Of a DNA stretch of 64,000 nucleotides, positions 52,436 through 61,305 are shown one piece after another. A model generated the notes under the pieces. That model searched no databases. It was given only the letters and a program-made list of their open reading frames with translations, and had not been told where the DNA came from. Position 1 is the stretch's first letter; every line of letters starts with the position of its first letter. The translations under genes and the position numbers were made by a program. This stretch comes from Vibrio rarus (GTDB lineage: Bacteria; Pseudomonadota; Gammaproteobacteria; Enterobacterales; Vibrionaceae), in assembly GCF_024347075.1 (NCBI RefSeq), contig NZ_AP024900.1, positions 1 to 64,000 of the forward strand, given 5' to 3'.

Positions 52436-54163
52436 ATGTCATTATTAGAAGTAAAAAACCTTCGCATTGAGTACCCGTCAAGGCACGGTGTTCACGCAGC
52501 AGTAAAATCCCTCTCTTTCAATATTGAGCGTGGCGAAATTGTGGGTGTTGTTGGTGAGTCAGGTGCGGGAAAATCGACCGTCGGTAACGGTGTTATTGAT
52601 CTATTGAGCCCTCCTGGGGTCATTGCCGGTGGTGAAGTATTTTTAGATGGAGAGAAAATCTCCGGACTATCGTCACAAAAAATGCGTCAAGTACGCGGGT
52701 CTAAAATAGGGTTTATTTTTCAAGATCCTATGACCTCTTTAAACCCATTATTTACCGTAGAACATCAATTAAAAGAAACCATTCATGCCAATATGAATGT
52801 CTCTGACGAAGAGGCGTATAGACGCTCTTTAGAGTTGATGAATAAGGTGGGTATTCCTCAGCCAGAGAACCGCTTAAAGCAATATCCTCACCAATTTTCT
52901 GGTGGTATGCGTCAGCGCGTTGTTATTGCTATTGCCTTAGCCGGTGAGCCCGATCTGATTATTGCCGATGAGCCAACTACGGCATTGGACGTTTCTATTC
53001 AAGATCAAATACTGACTCTGATTCGTGATTTATGCATTCAGCAAAACGTCGGTTGCATGTTAGTCACGCACGATATGGGCGTGGTTTCGAACGTAACTGA
53101 CCGCGTTGCAGTGATGTACCGAGGCGATCTTGTTGAATTTGGAGCAACCAGCAAAGTACTGGGCGACCCAGATCATCCCTATACCCGAAGCCTTATCTCG
53201 GCAGTGCCTCGTTCGGATGTGAAATTAGACCGATTCCCATTAGTGAGTTATATCGAAGAGGCCACAGAGCATGCCCCGTTAGATGTGAAAAATCACTGGC
53301 TGGGTCAAAGCCAAGATCAGCGAAATTATACGGGACCACTATTAAATGTGGAGAATGTCGATCTTCGTTTTATCACTAAAGATTCCTTATTTGAAAGTCG
53401 CAGAGAGTATGTTCAAGCATCCAATGATGTCAGCTTTAAAGTGTTTGAAGGTGAGACGTTTGGCTTAGTGGGCGAATCCGGCTCAGGTAAGTCAACTATC
53501 GCCCGTGTCATTGCTGGTTTGTATGCTCCTGATGCAGGTAAAGTGACTTTTGAGGGGATTGATTTAACGGGCTTAAAGAACGAAAAACAGCGTCGTCCAA
53601 TGCGTCGCCAAATGCAGATGGTATTCCAAAACCCTTATACCTCTATGAATCCGCGCATGAAGATTTTCGATATCATTGCTGAGCCTATCCGCTTTCACAA
53701 ATTGACCGCCAATGAAACGGAAACTCGTCAGATCGTCAATGATCTGTTGGATCATGTTGGTTTGGGGCGCATGGCGGCGGTGAAGTACCCTCATGAATTT
53801 TCTGGTGGTCAGCGTCAGCGTATTTCTATTGCGCGAGCCCTTGCTACTCGCCCAAGGTTATTGATTTGTGATGAGCCTACCTCAGCACTGGATGTGTCGG
53901 TGCAGGCGCAAATCTTGAACCTTCTGAAAGACCTGCAGGATGAACTGAATTTAACCATGTTGTTTATCAGTCACGATTTACCTGTTATTCGCCAGATGTG
54001 TGACCGCATTGGTGTGATGCAAAAAGGGACCTTATTAGAAGTTGCGCCTACGGAGCAATTATTTAAGTCGCCACAACATGAGTACAGCCAACATTTAATC
54101 TCATTAATGCCCGAGTTCAAAGGTTTGCGCGAAGGCAGTGATGAAGTCGCAGAATTAGCTTAG
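52436..54163 (+). CDS. peptide-type ABC transporter, fused double ATPase
   Basis: A 575-residue protein with two complete ABC ATPase domains, equivalent to OppD plus OppF. NBD1 has Walker A GESGAGKST (40-48), signature FSGGMRQRV and LIIADEPTTALDV. NBD2 has GESGSGKST, FSGGQRQRISIARAL and LLICDEPTSALDV. Each is followed by an oligopeptide-type C-terminal tail (HPYTRSLISAVPR; HEYSQHLISLMPE). The start at 52436 has AGAGG upstream. It opens an operon ordered ATPase-binding protein-permease-permease, like gsiABCD of E. coli. The substrate is not deducible. Confidence 0.92.
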   Translation: MSLLEVKNLRIEYPSRHGVHAAVKSLSFNIERGEIVGVVGESGAGKSTVGNGVIDLLSPPGVIAGGEVFLDGEKISGLSSQKMRQVRGSKIGFIFQDPMTSLNPLFTVEHQLKETIHANMNVSDEEAYRRSLELMNKVGIPQPENRLKQYPHQFSGGMRQRVVIAIALAGEPDLIIADEPTTALDVSIQDQILTLIRDLCIQQNVGCMLVTHDMGVVSNVTDRVAVMYRGDLVEFGATSKVLGDPDHPYTRSLISAVPRSDVKLDRFPLVSYIEEATEHAPLDVKNHWLGQSQDQRNYTGPLLNVENVDLRFITKDSLFESRREYVQASNDVSFKVFEGETFGLVGESGSGKSTIARVIAGLYAPDAGKVTFEGIDLTGLKNEKQRRPMRRQMQMVFQNPYTSMNPRMKIFDIIAEPIRFHKLTANETETRQIVNDLLDHVGLGRMAAVKYPHEFSGGQRQRISIARALATRPRLLICDEPTSALDVSVQAQILNLLKDLQDELNLTMLFISHDLPVIRQMCDRIGVMQKGTLLEVAPTEQLFKSPQHEYSQHLISLMPEFKGLREGSDEVAELA

Positions 54164-54252
54164 TCGTTTAAGCAATTGCTCTTAGAGCACAAAACACAGC
54201 ACACAAACAGCAAACATAATAGGGATTACATCCCGCATGAAGGAGTTATGCA

Positions 54253-55806
54253 ATGAAAACCATTAAGACCAAATTGGCTGTAGCACTTGCAGTCGCTGGC
54301 CTTGCCTTTAACGTAGCCGCCGCAGATATCAAAGTCGCTTATGATGCTGATCCTGTCTCTCTTGATCCACAAGAGCAGCTATCTGGCGGTACGCTTCAGT
54401 TATCACATATGATTTTTGATCCATTGGTACGTTATAAGCAGGATTTGTCGTTTGAACCTCGCTTAGCCACTAAGTGGGAGCGTATCAATGAGACAACTAT
54501 GCGTTTTACCCTGCGCCAAGGTGTTAAATTTCATTCAGGTAATACACTAACAGCTGATGATGTGGTGTGGACCTTTGCTCGTTTGAAAGATTCTCCAGAC
54601 TTTAAAGCAATTTTTGCCCCATTTGAAAAAGTGACAAAAGTTGATGACTACACATTTGATCTTGTTTCTAAAGGTGCTTTCCCGCTAGTTCTACAGACAG
54701 CGGCTTATATTTTCCCTATGGATAGCAAGTTCTACACAGGTAAAACCGCAGACGGTAAAGACAAATCTGAGATTGTGAAGCACGGTAACTCCTTTGCTTC
54801 AACTCACGTATCAGGTACGGGTCCATTTATCGTTACATCTCGTGAGCAAGGCGTAAAAGTAGAATTTAAACGTTTTGATGGTTACTGGGATAAAGAGTCA
54901 AAAGGCAACGTTGATCATCTAACACTCGTGCCAATCAAGGAAGATGCGACTCGTGTGGCTGCACTACTTTCTGGTGGCGTGGACATGATTGCTCCGGTAT
55001 CACCTAACGATCATAAACGTGTTGAGTCGGCTAAAGGCGTTGACCTAGTGACGCTACCGGGCACGCGTTTAATCTCTTTGCAAATGAATCAAAACAGCAA
55101 CCCAGCGCTTAAAGATGTGCGCGTTCGTCAAGCTATCGTATATGCCATCAACAATGACGGTATTGCTAAGAAAATCATGAAAGGGTTTGCGACTACTGCA
55201 GGCCAGCAAGGTCCTGAAGGTTACGCTGGCTATGTGGCTGAACTTCAGCCTCGCTATGACTTGAAAAAAGCGAAGCAACTTATGAAAGAAGCCGGTTATG
55301 CCGATGGTTTCTCTCTTACCATGATTGCACCAAACAACCGTTACGTGAACGATGCAAAAATTGCCCAAGCAGCCGCAGCAATGTTGGCGAAAATTGGCAT
55401 CCGTGTCGATCTGAAAACAATGCCTAAAGCGCAATACTGGCCTGAGTTTGATAAGTGTGCAGCAGACATGCTAATGATTGGTTGGCACGCTGATACAGAA
55501 GATTCAGCAAACTTCACTGAGTTCTTAACCATGACTCGCAATGAAGAAACAGGTAAAGGTCAGTACAACTGTGGCCATTACTCTAACCCTGAGGTGGATA
55601 AACTAGTAGAAGCGGCGAACGTGGAAACTGATCCGGCGAAACGCGCTCAGATGCTACAAAAAGTAGAGAAGACTTTGTACGATGAGGCGGCATTTGTACC
55701 ACTACATTGGCAGAACCTTGCATGGGGTGCGAAATCTAATGTTGAGATCAAGCCAATCGTGAACGCAATGAACTTCCCTTACTTTGGCGATCTAGTTGTT
55801 AAATAA
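54253..55806 (+). CDS. ABC transporter periplasmic peptide-type binding protein
   Basis: A 517-residue family-5 solute-binding protein with a signal peptide ending AAA-D near residue 24. Typical blocks are DADPVSLDPQEQLSGGTLQLSHMIFDPLVRY, LRQGVKFHSGNTLTADDVVWTF, GTGPFIV and VRQAIVYAINND. The family binds di- or oligopeptides, glutathione, opines or nickel; the ligand is not deducible. Two strong hairpins separate it from the permease genes, which may set its higher dosage. Confidence 0.93.
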   Translation: MKTIKTKLAVALAVAGLAFNVAAADIKVAYDADPVSLDPQEQLSGGTLQLSHMIFDPLVRYKQDLSFEPRLATKWERINETTMRFTLRQGVKFHSGNTLTADDVVWTFARLKDSPDFKAIFAPFEKVTKVDDYTFDLVSKGAFPLVLQTAAYIFPMDSKFYTGKTADGKDKSEIVKHGNSFASTHVSGTGPFIVTSREQGVKVEFKRFDGYWDKESKGNVDHLTLVPIKEDATRVAALLSGGVDMIAPVSPNDHKRVESAKGVDLVTLPGTRLISLQMNQNSNPALKDVRVRQAIVYAINNDGIAKKIMKGFATTAGQQGPEGYAGYVAELQPRYDLKKAKQLMKEAGYADGFSLTMIAPNNRYVNDAKIAQAAAAMLAKIGIRVDLKTMPKAQYWPEFDKCAADMLMIGWHADTEDSANFTEFLTMTRNEETGKGQYNCGHYSNPEVDKLVEAANVETDPAKRAQMLQKVEKTLYDEAAFVPLHWQNLAWGAKSNVEIKPIVNAMNFPYFGDLVVK

Positions 55807-55821
55807 CAATTAATACAATAA

Positions 55822-55854
55822 AAAGGCACGCTTTTTACACAAAAGCGTGCCTTT
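55822..55854 (+). promoter_or_regulatory. intra-operon hairpin 1 (attenuator or mRNA stabiliser)
   Basis: AAAGGCACGCTTTT-tacac-AAAAGCGTGCCTTT is a perfect 14-bp stem 15 bp after the binding-protein stop. Only a short T run follows, so it may protect the upstream mRNA or partly terminate. Confidence 0.75.
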
Positions 55855-55897
55855 GTTGCCAAGAGTGACGTTTTAAAGGCGCAGCAATGTGGCTTTT

Positions 55898-55936
55898 GGT
55901 ACCTGATTTTGTTTCAGTCGGATCAGGTACCATTTT
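55898..55936 (+). promoter_or_regulatory. intra-operon hairpin 2, terminator-like
   Basis: GGTACCTGAT (55898-55907) and ATCAGGTACC (55922-55931) are a perfect 10-bp inverted repeat with a 14-nt loop, followed by ATTTTTG. It lies 42 bp before the permease start and could reduce read-through. Confidence 0.65.
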
Positions 55937-55977
55937 TGAGACTGAAAGCTGTTAGATTGGAAAAAAGGGGCAAAGGA

Positions 55978-56955
55978 ATGTTTTCGTTTCTAGTCAAGCG
56001 CCTATATCAGGCACTGGTAGTGATGTTTGTGATCAGTTTGGTGGCGTTTGCTATCCAAGATAATCTTGGTGATCCCTTACGTGAATTAGTGGGTCAGTCG
56101 GTATCTCAAGCCGAGCGCCAAGCTCTGCGTGATGAACTGGGCTTAAATGATCCGTTTATAACAAAATACACTCGATTTATTACTGCTGCCGTGCAGGGTG
56201 ATTTGGGTACGTCGTATTTCTTCAAACGTCCCGCTGTGGATGTGATTCTTGATAAGCTAGTGGCAACGTTGGAGCTAGTATTTGGTGCAACTGCGATTAT
56301 TGTGGTGCTCTCCATTCCACTCGGGGTCTATTCGGCAATAAATCCGAAAAGCTTATTCACCAAAGTGGTCATGGCCATGAGTTCGGTAGGGATTTCGATA
56401 CCGGTATTCTTGACCGCGATAATGCTGATGTACATTTTCTCCATCACTTTAGGCTGGCTTCCGTCCTATGGACGAGGGGAAACGGCGAATATCCTCGGCT
56501 GGGAGTCGGGCTTTTTCACCGTTGATGGATTTAAGCATTTAGTACTGCCTTGCGTTTCTTTGGCATCCATCATGTTACCTCTGTTTATCCGTTTGGTTCG
56601 CTCTGAAATGCTGGAAGTGTTGAGCTCAGAATACATTAAATTTGGTAAGGCTAAAGGTCTGCCACTTAAGAAAATCCATTATCAACACGCGCTGAAAAAC
56701 ACCCTTTTACCTGTGTTGACGGTAGGGGGCGTGCAGATAGGTACTATGGTGGCATACACCATATTAACGGAAACGGTCTTCCAGTGGCCGGGTACAGGGT
56801 TCCTGTTCCTTGAAGCTATCAACCGTGTTGATACGCCGTTGATCACCGCTTACGTTATTTTTGTAGGGCTCATTTTTGTGGTGACGAATACCATTGTTGA
56901 CCTGCTGTATGGCTTAATTAACCCAACCGTCAATATCACCGGCAAAGGAGCATAA
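55978..56955 (+). CDS. ABC transporter permease (DppB/GsiC type)
   Basis: A 325-residue inner-membrane permease with an N-terminal helix (FLVKRLYQALVVMFVISLVAFAI) and five further segments, plus the EAA-type loop SEYIKFGKAKGLPLKKIHYQHALKNTLLPVL that docks the ATPase. DELGLNDPFITKYTRFITAAVQGDLGTSYFFKRPV-like periplasmic sequence is typical of DppB. The ATG at 55978 has GGGG seven bases upstream; a longer open frame runs through hairpin 2 but lacks homology. Confidence 0.92.
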   Translation: MFSFLVKRLYQALVVMFVISLVAFAIQDNLGDPLRELVGQSVSQAERQALRDELGLNDPFITKYTRFITAAVQGDLGTSYFFKRPAVDVILDKLVATLELVFGATAIIVVLSIPLGVYSAINPKSLFTKVVMAMSSVGISIPVFLTAIMLMYIFSITLGWLPSYGRGETANILGWESGFFTVDGFKHLVLPCVSLASIMLPLFIRLVRSEMLEVLSSEYIKFGKAKGLPLKKIHYQHALKNTLLPVLTVGGVQIGTMVAYTILTETVFQWPGTGFLFLEAINRVDTPLITAYVIFVGLIFVVTNTIVDLLYGLINPTVNITGKGA

Positions 56956-56957
56956 TC

Positions 56958-57896
56958 ATGGAACAAACAGCACAAGCTCCAAGTCGTTGGCAGCGTTTTA
57001 AAAGCTCAGATATTGTTTATTATTTTTTGCGCGACAAAGTGGCGATGTTCTCCGCTTTTGTTTTCGCTTGTTTTTTGCTGGCGGCTCTTGCTGCGCCAAT
57101 TATTGCGCCCTCTGACCCATACGACCTGACATCTATCGATATTATGAACTCAGAGTTGCCCCCATCTTGGATGGAAGAGGGGGATGCACAGTTTGTTTTA
57201 GGTACCGATGAGCAAGGCCGTGATATTTTTTCAACCATACTGTATGGCTCAAGACTGTCCCTCACTATTGGTTTTCTTGCGGTAGGCTTACAGCTAGTTT
57301 TAGGCATTGTGATTGGTTTGTCAGCGGGTTACTTCGGTGGTCGCATTGATAGCTTCTTGATGCGTTTTGCCGATATTCAGTTGTCGTTTTCTACCATGAT
57401 GGTAGCGATTATTGTCTCTGCCATATTTAAAGCCAGTTTTGGTAGTGCTTTTTACAGTGAGTATGCGGTGATCATGCTGGTGGTGATTATCGGTGTGGCT
57501 GAGTGGCCTCAATATGCTCGAACGATACGAGCCTCTGTATTGGCGGAAAAGAAAAAAGAGTACGTGGAAGCTGCGCGAGTGATGGGCTTTAAAGCACCTA
57601 GAATCATGTTCCGCCATATTTTACCTAACTGTTTATCACCTATTTTGGTGATTTCAACGGTGCAGATTGCTAATGCTATTATGTCGGAAGCGGCGCTGTC
57701 GTTTCTTGGTTTAGGTCTCCCAGTTGATCAGCCTTCATTAGGGGCGCTGATCAGTACCGGCTTTAATTACATTTTCTCTGGAGCATGGTGGATTACCGCT
57801 TTCCCAGGCATTGTATTGGTGACGTTAGTGTTGGTGATTAACCTGCTAGGTGATTGGCTACGTGATGTGTTTAACCCGAAATTGTACAAAGGTTAA
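56958..57896 (+). CDS. ABC transporter permease (DppC/GsiD type)
   Basis: A 312-residue second permease with the DppC-type features FVLGTDEQGRDIFSTILYGSRLSLTIGF, the EAA loop KKEYVEAARVMGFKAPRIMFRHILPNCLSPILV and SEAALSFLGLGL. It starts 2 bp after the first permease with AAGGAG upstream, so the two are translationally coupled. A terminator follows. Confidence 0.93.
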   Translation: MEQTAQAPSRWQRFKSSDIVYYFLRDKVAMFSAFVFACFLLAALAAPIIAPSDPYDLTSIDIMNSELPPSWMEEGDAQFVLGTDEQGRDIFSTILYGSRLSLTIGFLAVGLQLVLGIVIGLSAGYFGGRIDSFLMRFADIQLSFSTMMVAIIVSAIFKASFGSAFYSEYAVIMLVVIIGVAEWPQYARTIRASVLAEKKKEYVEAARVMGFKAPRIMFRHILPNCLSPILVISTVQIANAIMSEAALSFLGLGLPVDQPSLGALISTGFNYIFSGAWWITAFPGIVLVTLVLVINLLGDWLRDVFNPKLYKG

Positions 57897-57922
57897 ATCG
57901 AACCACTTTAGCTAAATATAAC

Positions 57923-57954
57923 AACGCCCGATGATTTATCATTGGGCGTTTTTC
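57923..57954 (+). terminator. terminator of the ABC transporter operon
   Basis: AACGCCCGATGA-ttta-TCATTGGGCGTT is a 12-bp stem with one G-U pair and a following T run. Confidence 0.92.
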
Positions 57955-58083
57955 GTTTCATGCCTAGTGCAGAGAATCATAGCTTCTGTAATTAAAACGA
58001 CGCGGTTAAATATTGGCGAATAACTGAACAGTCAACTAACCTTTTGTAATGACTATCTAATGGCATTAGAGGAGGGGAGAAAA

Positions 58084-58512
58084 TTGAAACGCATATTGCT
58101 ACTCATCATGTATTCCTTTGCCTTGATGCTATTTGCGTTTAGTTCTGTGAGTGCGCAGGATTTTCTTTGTTCTGCAACCCAGAAGTCCTACGATACTCCT
58201 GCATTACTTGGTACTGAGTGTCCAATAGGTGTTTCCTTATTGGGAAAAACGGAGCCTACTTACCAGCACTCTACATTTTGGATTCAATGTGGCATTTATC
58301 TTGAAGAATTTACTTTGCAGCAGGTGAAATTAATTTACCCTAATGTCTCGCAGTCCATTTGGAATAAAGCGGAATCTATAGGTCGGCGTTGCTTGATTGG
58401 GCCTTATCACGACTTTGCACAAGTCAATTTAGAGTTGAGCCAACTGAGAACGATCAGTGGTTTTGAAACCTCTTTTATAAGAGAGGTGAGTAATACCTAT
58501 CGTACTAAATAA
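58084..58512 (+). CDS. small secreted SPOR-like protein
   Basis: A 142-residue protein with a signal peptide (MKRILLLIMYSFALMLFAFSSVSA-Q) and a C-terminal segment FWIQCGIYLEEFTL ... RRCLIGPYHDFAQVNLELSQLRTISGFETSFIREV that resembles a SPOR domain (WIQxG and GPYxDxxQ positions), a peptidoglycan-binding fold of division proteins. Four cysteines could form disulfides. I take TTG at 58084, because the excellent ribosome site GAGGAGGGG sits six bases upstream; an ATG eight codons earlier would place it inside the gene. Function unknown. Confidence 0.6.
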   Translation: MKRILLLIMYSFALMLFAFSSVSAQDFLCSATQKSYDTPALLGTECPIGVSLLGKTEPTYQHSTFWIQCGIYLEEFTLQQVKLIYPNVSQSIWNKAESIGRRCLIGPYHDFAQVNLELSQLRTISGFETSFIREVSNTYRTK

Positions 58513-58520
58513 CGGGTCAT

Positions 58521-58645
58521 TCTAGCTTGTTAAAATACTCGATAACTGCGCTAGAATTTTTGTTAGTAGAATAACGACTTATCGAAAAATTCTGCCCTGT
58601 TTTCGAGCGTTTTTCCTGCGCTATTTCTGATCACTTACTTAGTGT
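58521..58645. repeat. intergenic direct repeat, left copy
   Basis: The first of two imperfect direct copies of about 125 bp, 187 bp apart. Both start TCTAGCnnGTTAAAA and share ACTTATC, GTTTTTCCTGCGCTATT and CTGA-CA-T-ACTT. No open frame is present. It may be a non-autonomous element or an RNA-level repeat family. Confidence 0.75.
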
Positions 58646-58707
58646 GATTAATGGTATCAGTAATAAAAAAGGATGGCTAAGACCAACCGTAGTAAGCCTC
58701 TAATCAG

Positions 58708-58832
58708 TCTAGCGAGTTAAAACTCTGGATAACCCCGTTGAAGTTTTTGATGGTGGAATCACTACTTATCAAAAATATTGGTTTTATTTTCAAGGTTTTT
58801 CCTGCGCTATTGCTGAACATTGACTTACAGTG
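58708..58832. repeat. intergenic direct repeat, right copy
   Basis: The second copy of the repeat, diverged in its central part. It is enclosed by a 12-bp inverted repeat AAAAGGATGGCT (58667-58678) / AGCCATCCTTTT (58844-58855), which may mark the boundaries of an inserted unit. The whole 58513-58955 region has no gene. Confidence 0.75.
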
Positions 58833-58955
58833 CTTGGTATAAAAGCCATCCTTTTGCTTACTAGTCGCGTTATCACTTAAAGTGACAAACTACGGCTACA
58901 AGTGGGTTGTTACTGCGATTGGTGCCACTCACTTTAAATCGCGGTGGCATATGTA

Positions 58956-60908
58956 TTAATTGTCAGCGATATAGGTTGCAGACGCCGCTCGCTGTGATTC
59001 ATGAACATCAAACACTCCAGCATCTTGGTTCATTTTTATGGTTGCTGCCAAGTCTGGTTTTTTATGCTGACGCCTTTCGATAGATTCGCGACCGGTTTCA
59101 ATGGCTTTGGCGATAGCTAATACGTTTCCATCATCAAAACGCTCTCCCATAACATAAGTGGATACCGGCGTTCCTTCTACGCTCGGTTGATACCAGTGCC
59201 ATATACTCTTTATTGAACCATCTTTAGTTTCGTAACCAAAAGGAATTGAAGCGGAAGGAGCGCCCGCTGCAGCATAGATATTGGACATGCTTACCTCTGA
59301 GGCTAGCACCTGAAAATCATGATCTGCAAAGTAACTGGTTACCGTTTTCTCCCATCCTTTACGCTTCGCTTCTGCATAGTCTAGGCAGGTAGTACGTGAC
59401 TTGGTGGTATTCGCTGAATTAACGATATCCGTTTGACCCCATGCCGCCCTTCTTTGTGGGTAGGCCTTATTAAACGCCATCAACTCGGCAACAGATTTGA
59501 TGGGCATGTTTTCTGCCTCAGCCATATCCGCAAAATCAAAATTAAACTCGCAGTTTAAGTCCAGCAATGGCACATTGGTGTTGCTTGGGGGGATGTCCAC
59601 CACTTCATAGCTAACGCCGACACTATCTAAAGCGGCTTTCATATCCGCCAGCCATGTTGCTGATCCAGACTCAGCCCCATATACATACCCATTAGCGTAC
59701 AGACCTACTTTAATATTTTGATAGACGGATGGTTTTAAGTACTCCGAATAATCAACGCTAGGCTTATCTTTCACTTCTAAATAGAGTGGGTCATTTACAT
59801 CCACATCAGCCAGCACATTAAGCTCTACGGCTGCATCTTCAACGCTTCTTGCCATTGGGCCGGCACTATCTTGCGACGAGGCTAAAGGAATGATGTGTGA
59901 GCGTGACACTAGACCAATACTAGGTTTAAACCCTACAACCGAGTTGAGTTCAGATGGTGCATTAATAGAGCCTTGGGTTTCAGTACCAACGGTAATCGTT
60001 GCAAACTCGGCTGCCGCGGCCACACCAGAACCAGAGCTTGACCCTAGCACACTATAAAATCCATAGGGATTACGTGTTTGGCCACCCACATTACTAAATC
60101 CGTTGGGATCTAAACTGGTAAAGAAGTTGGCGTTCTCAGACAAGTTAGTTTTACCCAAAATAACAGCACCAGCATCACGTAAGCGTTTAACAATATGCGC
60201 GTCATGGGCGGGATCCCAATCCAGTAACGCGACCATTCCGCCGGTGGTATGCATTCTATCGTTGGTCGCAATGTTGTCTTTAATAAGAACAGGTATCCCC
60301 AGCATATCCGAAGATGCTTTGCCTGCTGCGCGAACCTGATCTGCGTAGCGAGCCAGAGCTAATGCGTCTGGGTTAAGCTCAAGTACTGAGTTCAGTTTGT
60401 TGATGTCATACTTACCAATGCGTACTAAATAAAATTTAGTTAGGTCAACGGAGGTAAGTTGTCCATCCTTCATCGCCTGCTGCAATTCATTAATAGTGTG
60501 CCCCAAGATCAAAGGTGCAAAGGCATCGTAATCAAACCCTGCTAGCGTCTCATCAAATTGTTTAAAATTACGATACACTTTCCCATAATAATCTGCCGGC
60601 TCTGAGGTCGCCTCAAATCCATCCTTTTTGTGTTGATCTGGGGTGGCCTGATCCGCTTTGATATCAGTCCAACCTTCTATATCAGAGATAAACTGATATG
60701 GGTCAGGCTTTTGAGTGGCGGGATAGGACGGTTGCTCAGGGACGGTTGTCGTAGGTGAATCTGTTGTAGCAGGTGAGGTAGTGACTGAAGATGTTGTTGG
60801 CTGTGAGGTATCTTTGCTAGTTTGCGTATCTGGGGCGCTCTTATCTGCACCACAACCTGATAACACGACGCTTGTAGCCAATGCGAGAAGAGACAGATTA
60901 AATTTCAT
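58956..60908 (-). CDS. lipoprotein amidase-signature hydrolase
   Basis: A 650-residue amidase-signature enzyme exported as a lipoprotein. The signal MKFNLSLLALATSVVLSGC has the lipobox LSGC (C19), followed by a Ser/Thr/Pro-rich linker (about 24-65). The catalytic Ser-Ser-Lys triad is visible as K210 (VLIKDN), S291 (GSSSGSG) and S314 (GTETQGS). The family hydrolyses amide bonds in diverse compounds; an envelope location is unusual because most members are cytoplasmic. The ATG at 60908 has AAGGA upstream. The substrate is unknown. Confidence 0.85.
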   Translation of the reverse strand: MKFNLSLLALATSVVLSGCGADKSAPDTQTSKDTSQPTTSSVTTSPATTDSPTTTVPEQPSYPATQKPDPYQFISDIEGWTDIKADQATPDQHKKDGFEATSEPADYYGKVYRNFKQFDETLAGFDYDAFAPLILGHTINELQQAMKDGQLTSVDLTKFYLVRIGKYDINKLNSVLELNPDALALARYADQVRAAGKASSDMLGIPVLIKDNIATNDRMHTTGGMVALLDWDPAHDAHIVKRLRDAGAVILGKTNLSENANFFTSLDPNGFSNVGGQTRNPYGFYSVLGSSSGSGVAAAAEFATITVGTETQGSINAPSELNSVVGFKPSIGLVSRSHIIPLASSQDSAGPMARSVEDAAVELNVLADVDVNDPLYLEVKDKPSVDYSEYLKPSVYQNIKVGLYANGYVYGAESGSATWLADMKAALDSVGVSYEVVDIPPSNTNVPLLDLNCEFNFDFADMAEAENMPIKSVAELMAFNKAYPQRRAAWGQTDIVNSANTTKSRTTCLDYAEAKRKGWEKTVTSYFADHDFQVLASEVSMSNIYAAAGAPSASIPFGYETKDGSIKSIWHWYQPSVEGTPVSTYVMGERFDDGNVLAIAKAIETGRESIERRQHKKPDLAATIKMNQDAGVFDVHESQRAASATYIADN

Positions 60909-61305
60909 GTAAATTCCTTGTAGATAAATTCCAATTTCCACAAGTCACTTGCATGTAGCGTACCATTTGTGCCAAAACACGATAAAAAAGTCATTTTACA
61001 TAGAAATTAGCGGTAAAAAGCAACTTTTAATATAAAACTGGTTTCATTAAAATCTTATATTGACACCTCATTGCAGACGAAAATCGACCAACACTTAAAT
61101 ACCAGTAAAATCACATTTGCACCATTTAAAACACATATTTCTCACATTGCACCAATGTGGATATTGACTATATCTAGAATAAGTTAGACGGATTAGAGGC
61201 TTACTATGAAGGGTATTATCGGCATGGAGAACAGAAAAGGCATAAAAAAACCACTGGCTACATACATAACCAGTGGTTGAATCTTAGGAGTGCAAGGTGT
61301 TTTCC
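60909..61305. other. gene-free region between amidase and gor
   Basis: About 400 bp with no gene. It holds the amidase leader, a small hairpin CACATTG-cac-CAATGTG (61143-61159), and the gor terminator at the right. A TTGACA (61063) has no -10 partner. Confidence 0.4.
61243..61278 (-). terminator. terminator of gor
   Basis: On the minus strand AACCACTGG-ttatgtatgtag-CCAGTGGTT runs into seven T; it lies 28 bp after the gor stop. Confidence 0.92.

Noticed and set aside
60950..60990. TTGGCAC on the minus strand as a sigma54 promoter for the amidase gene
   Set aside because: The GG to GC spacing does not fit the -24/-12 rule.
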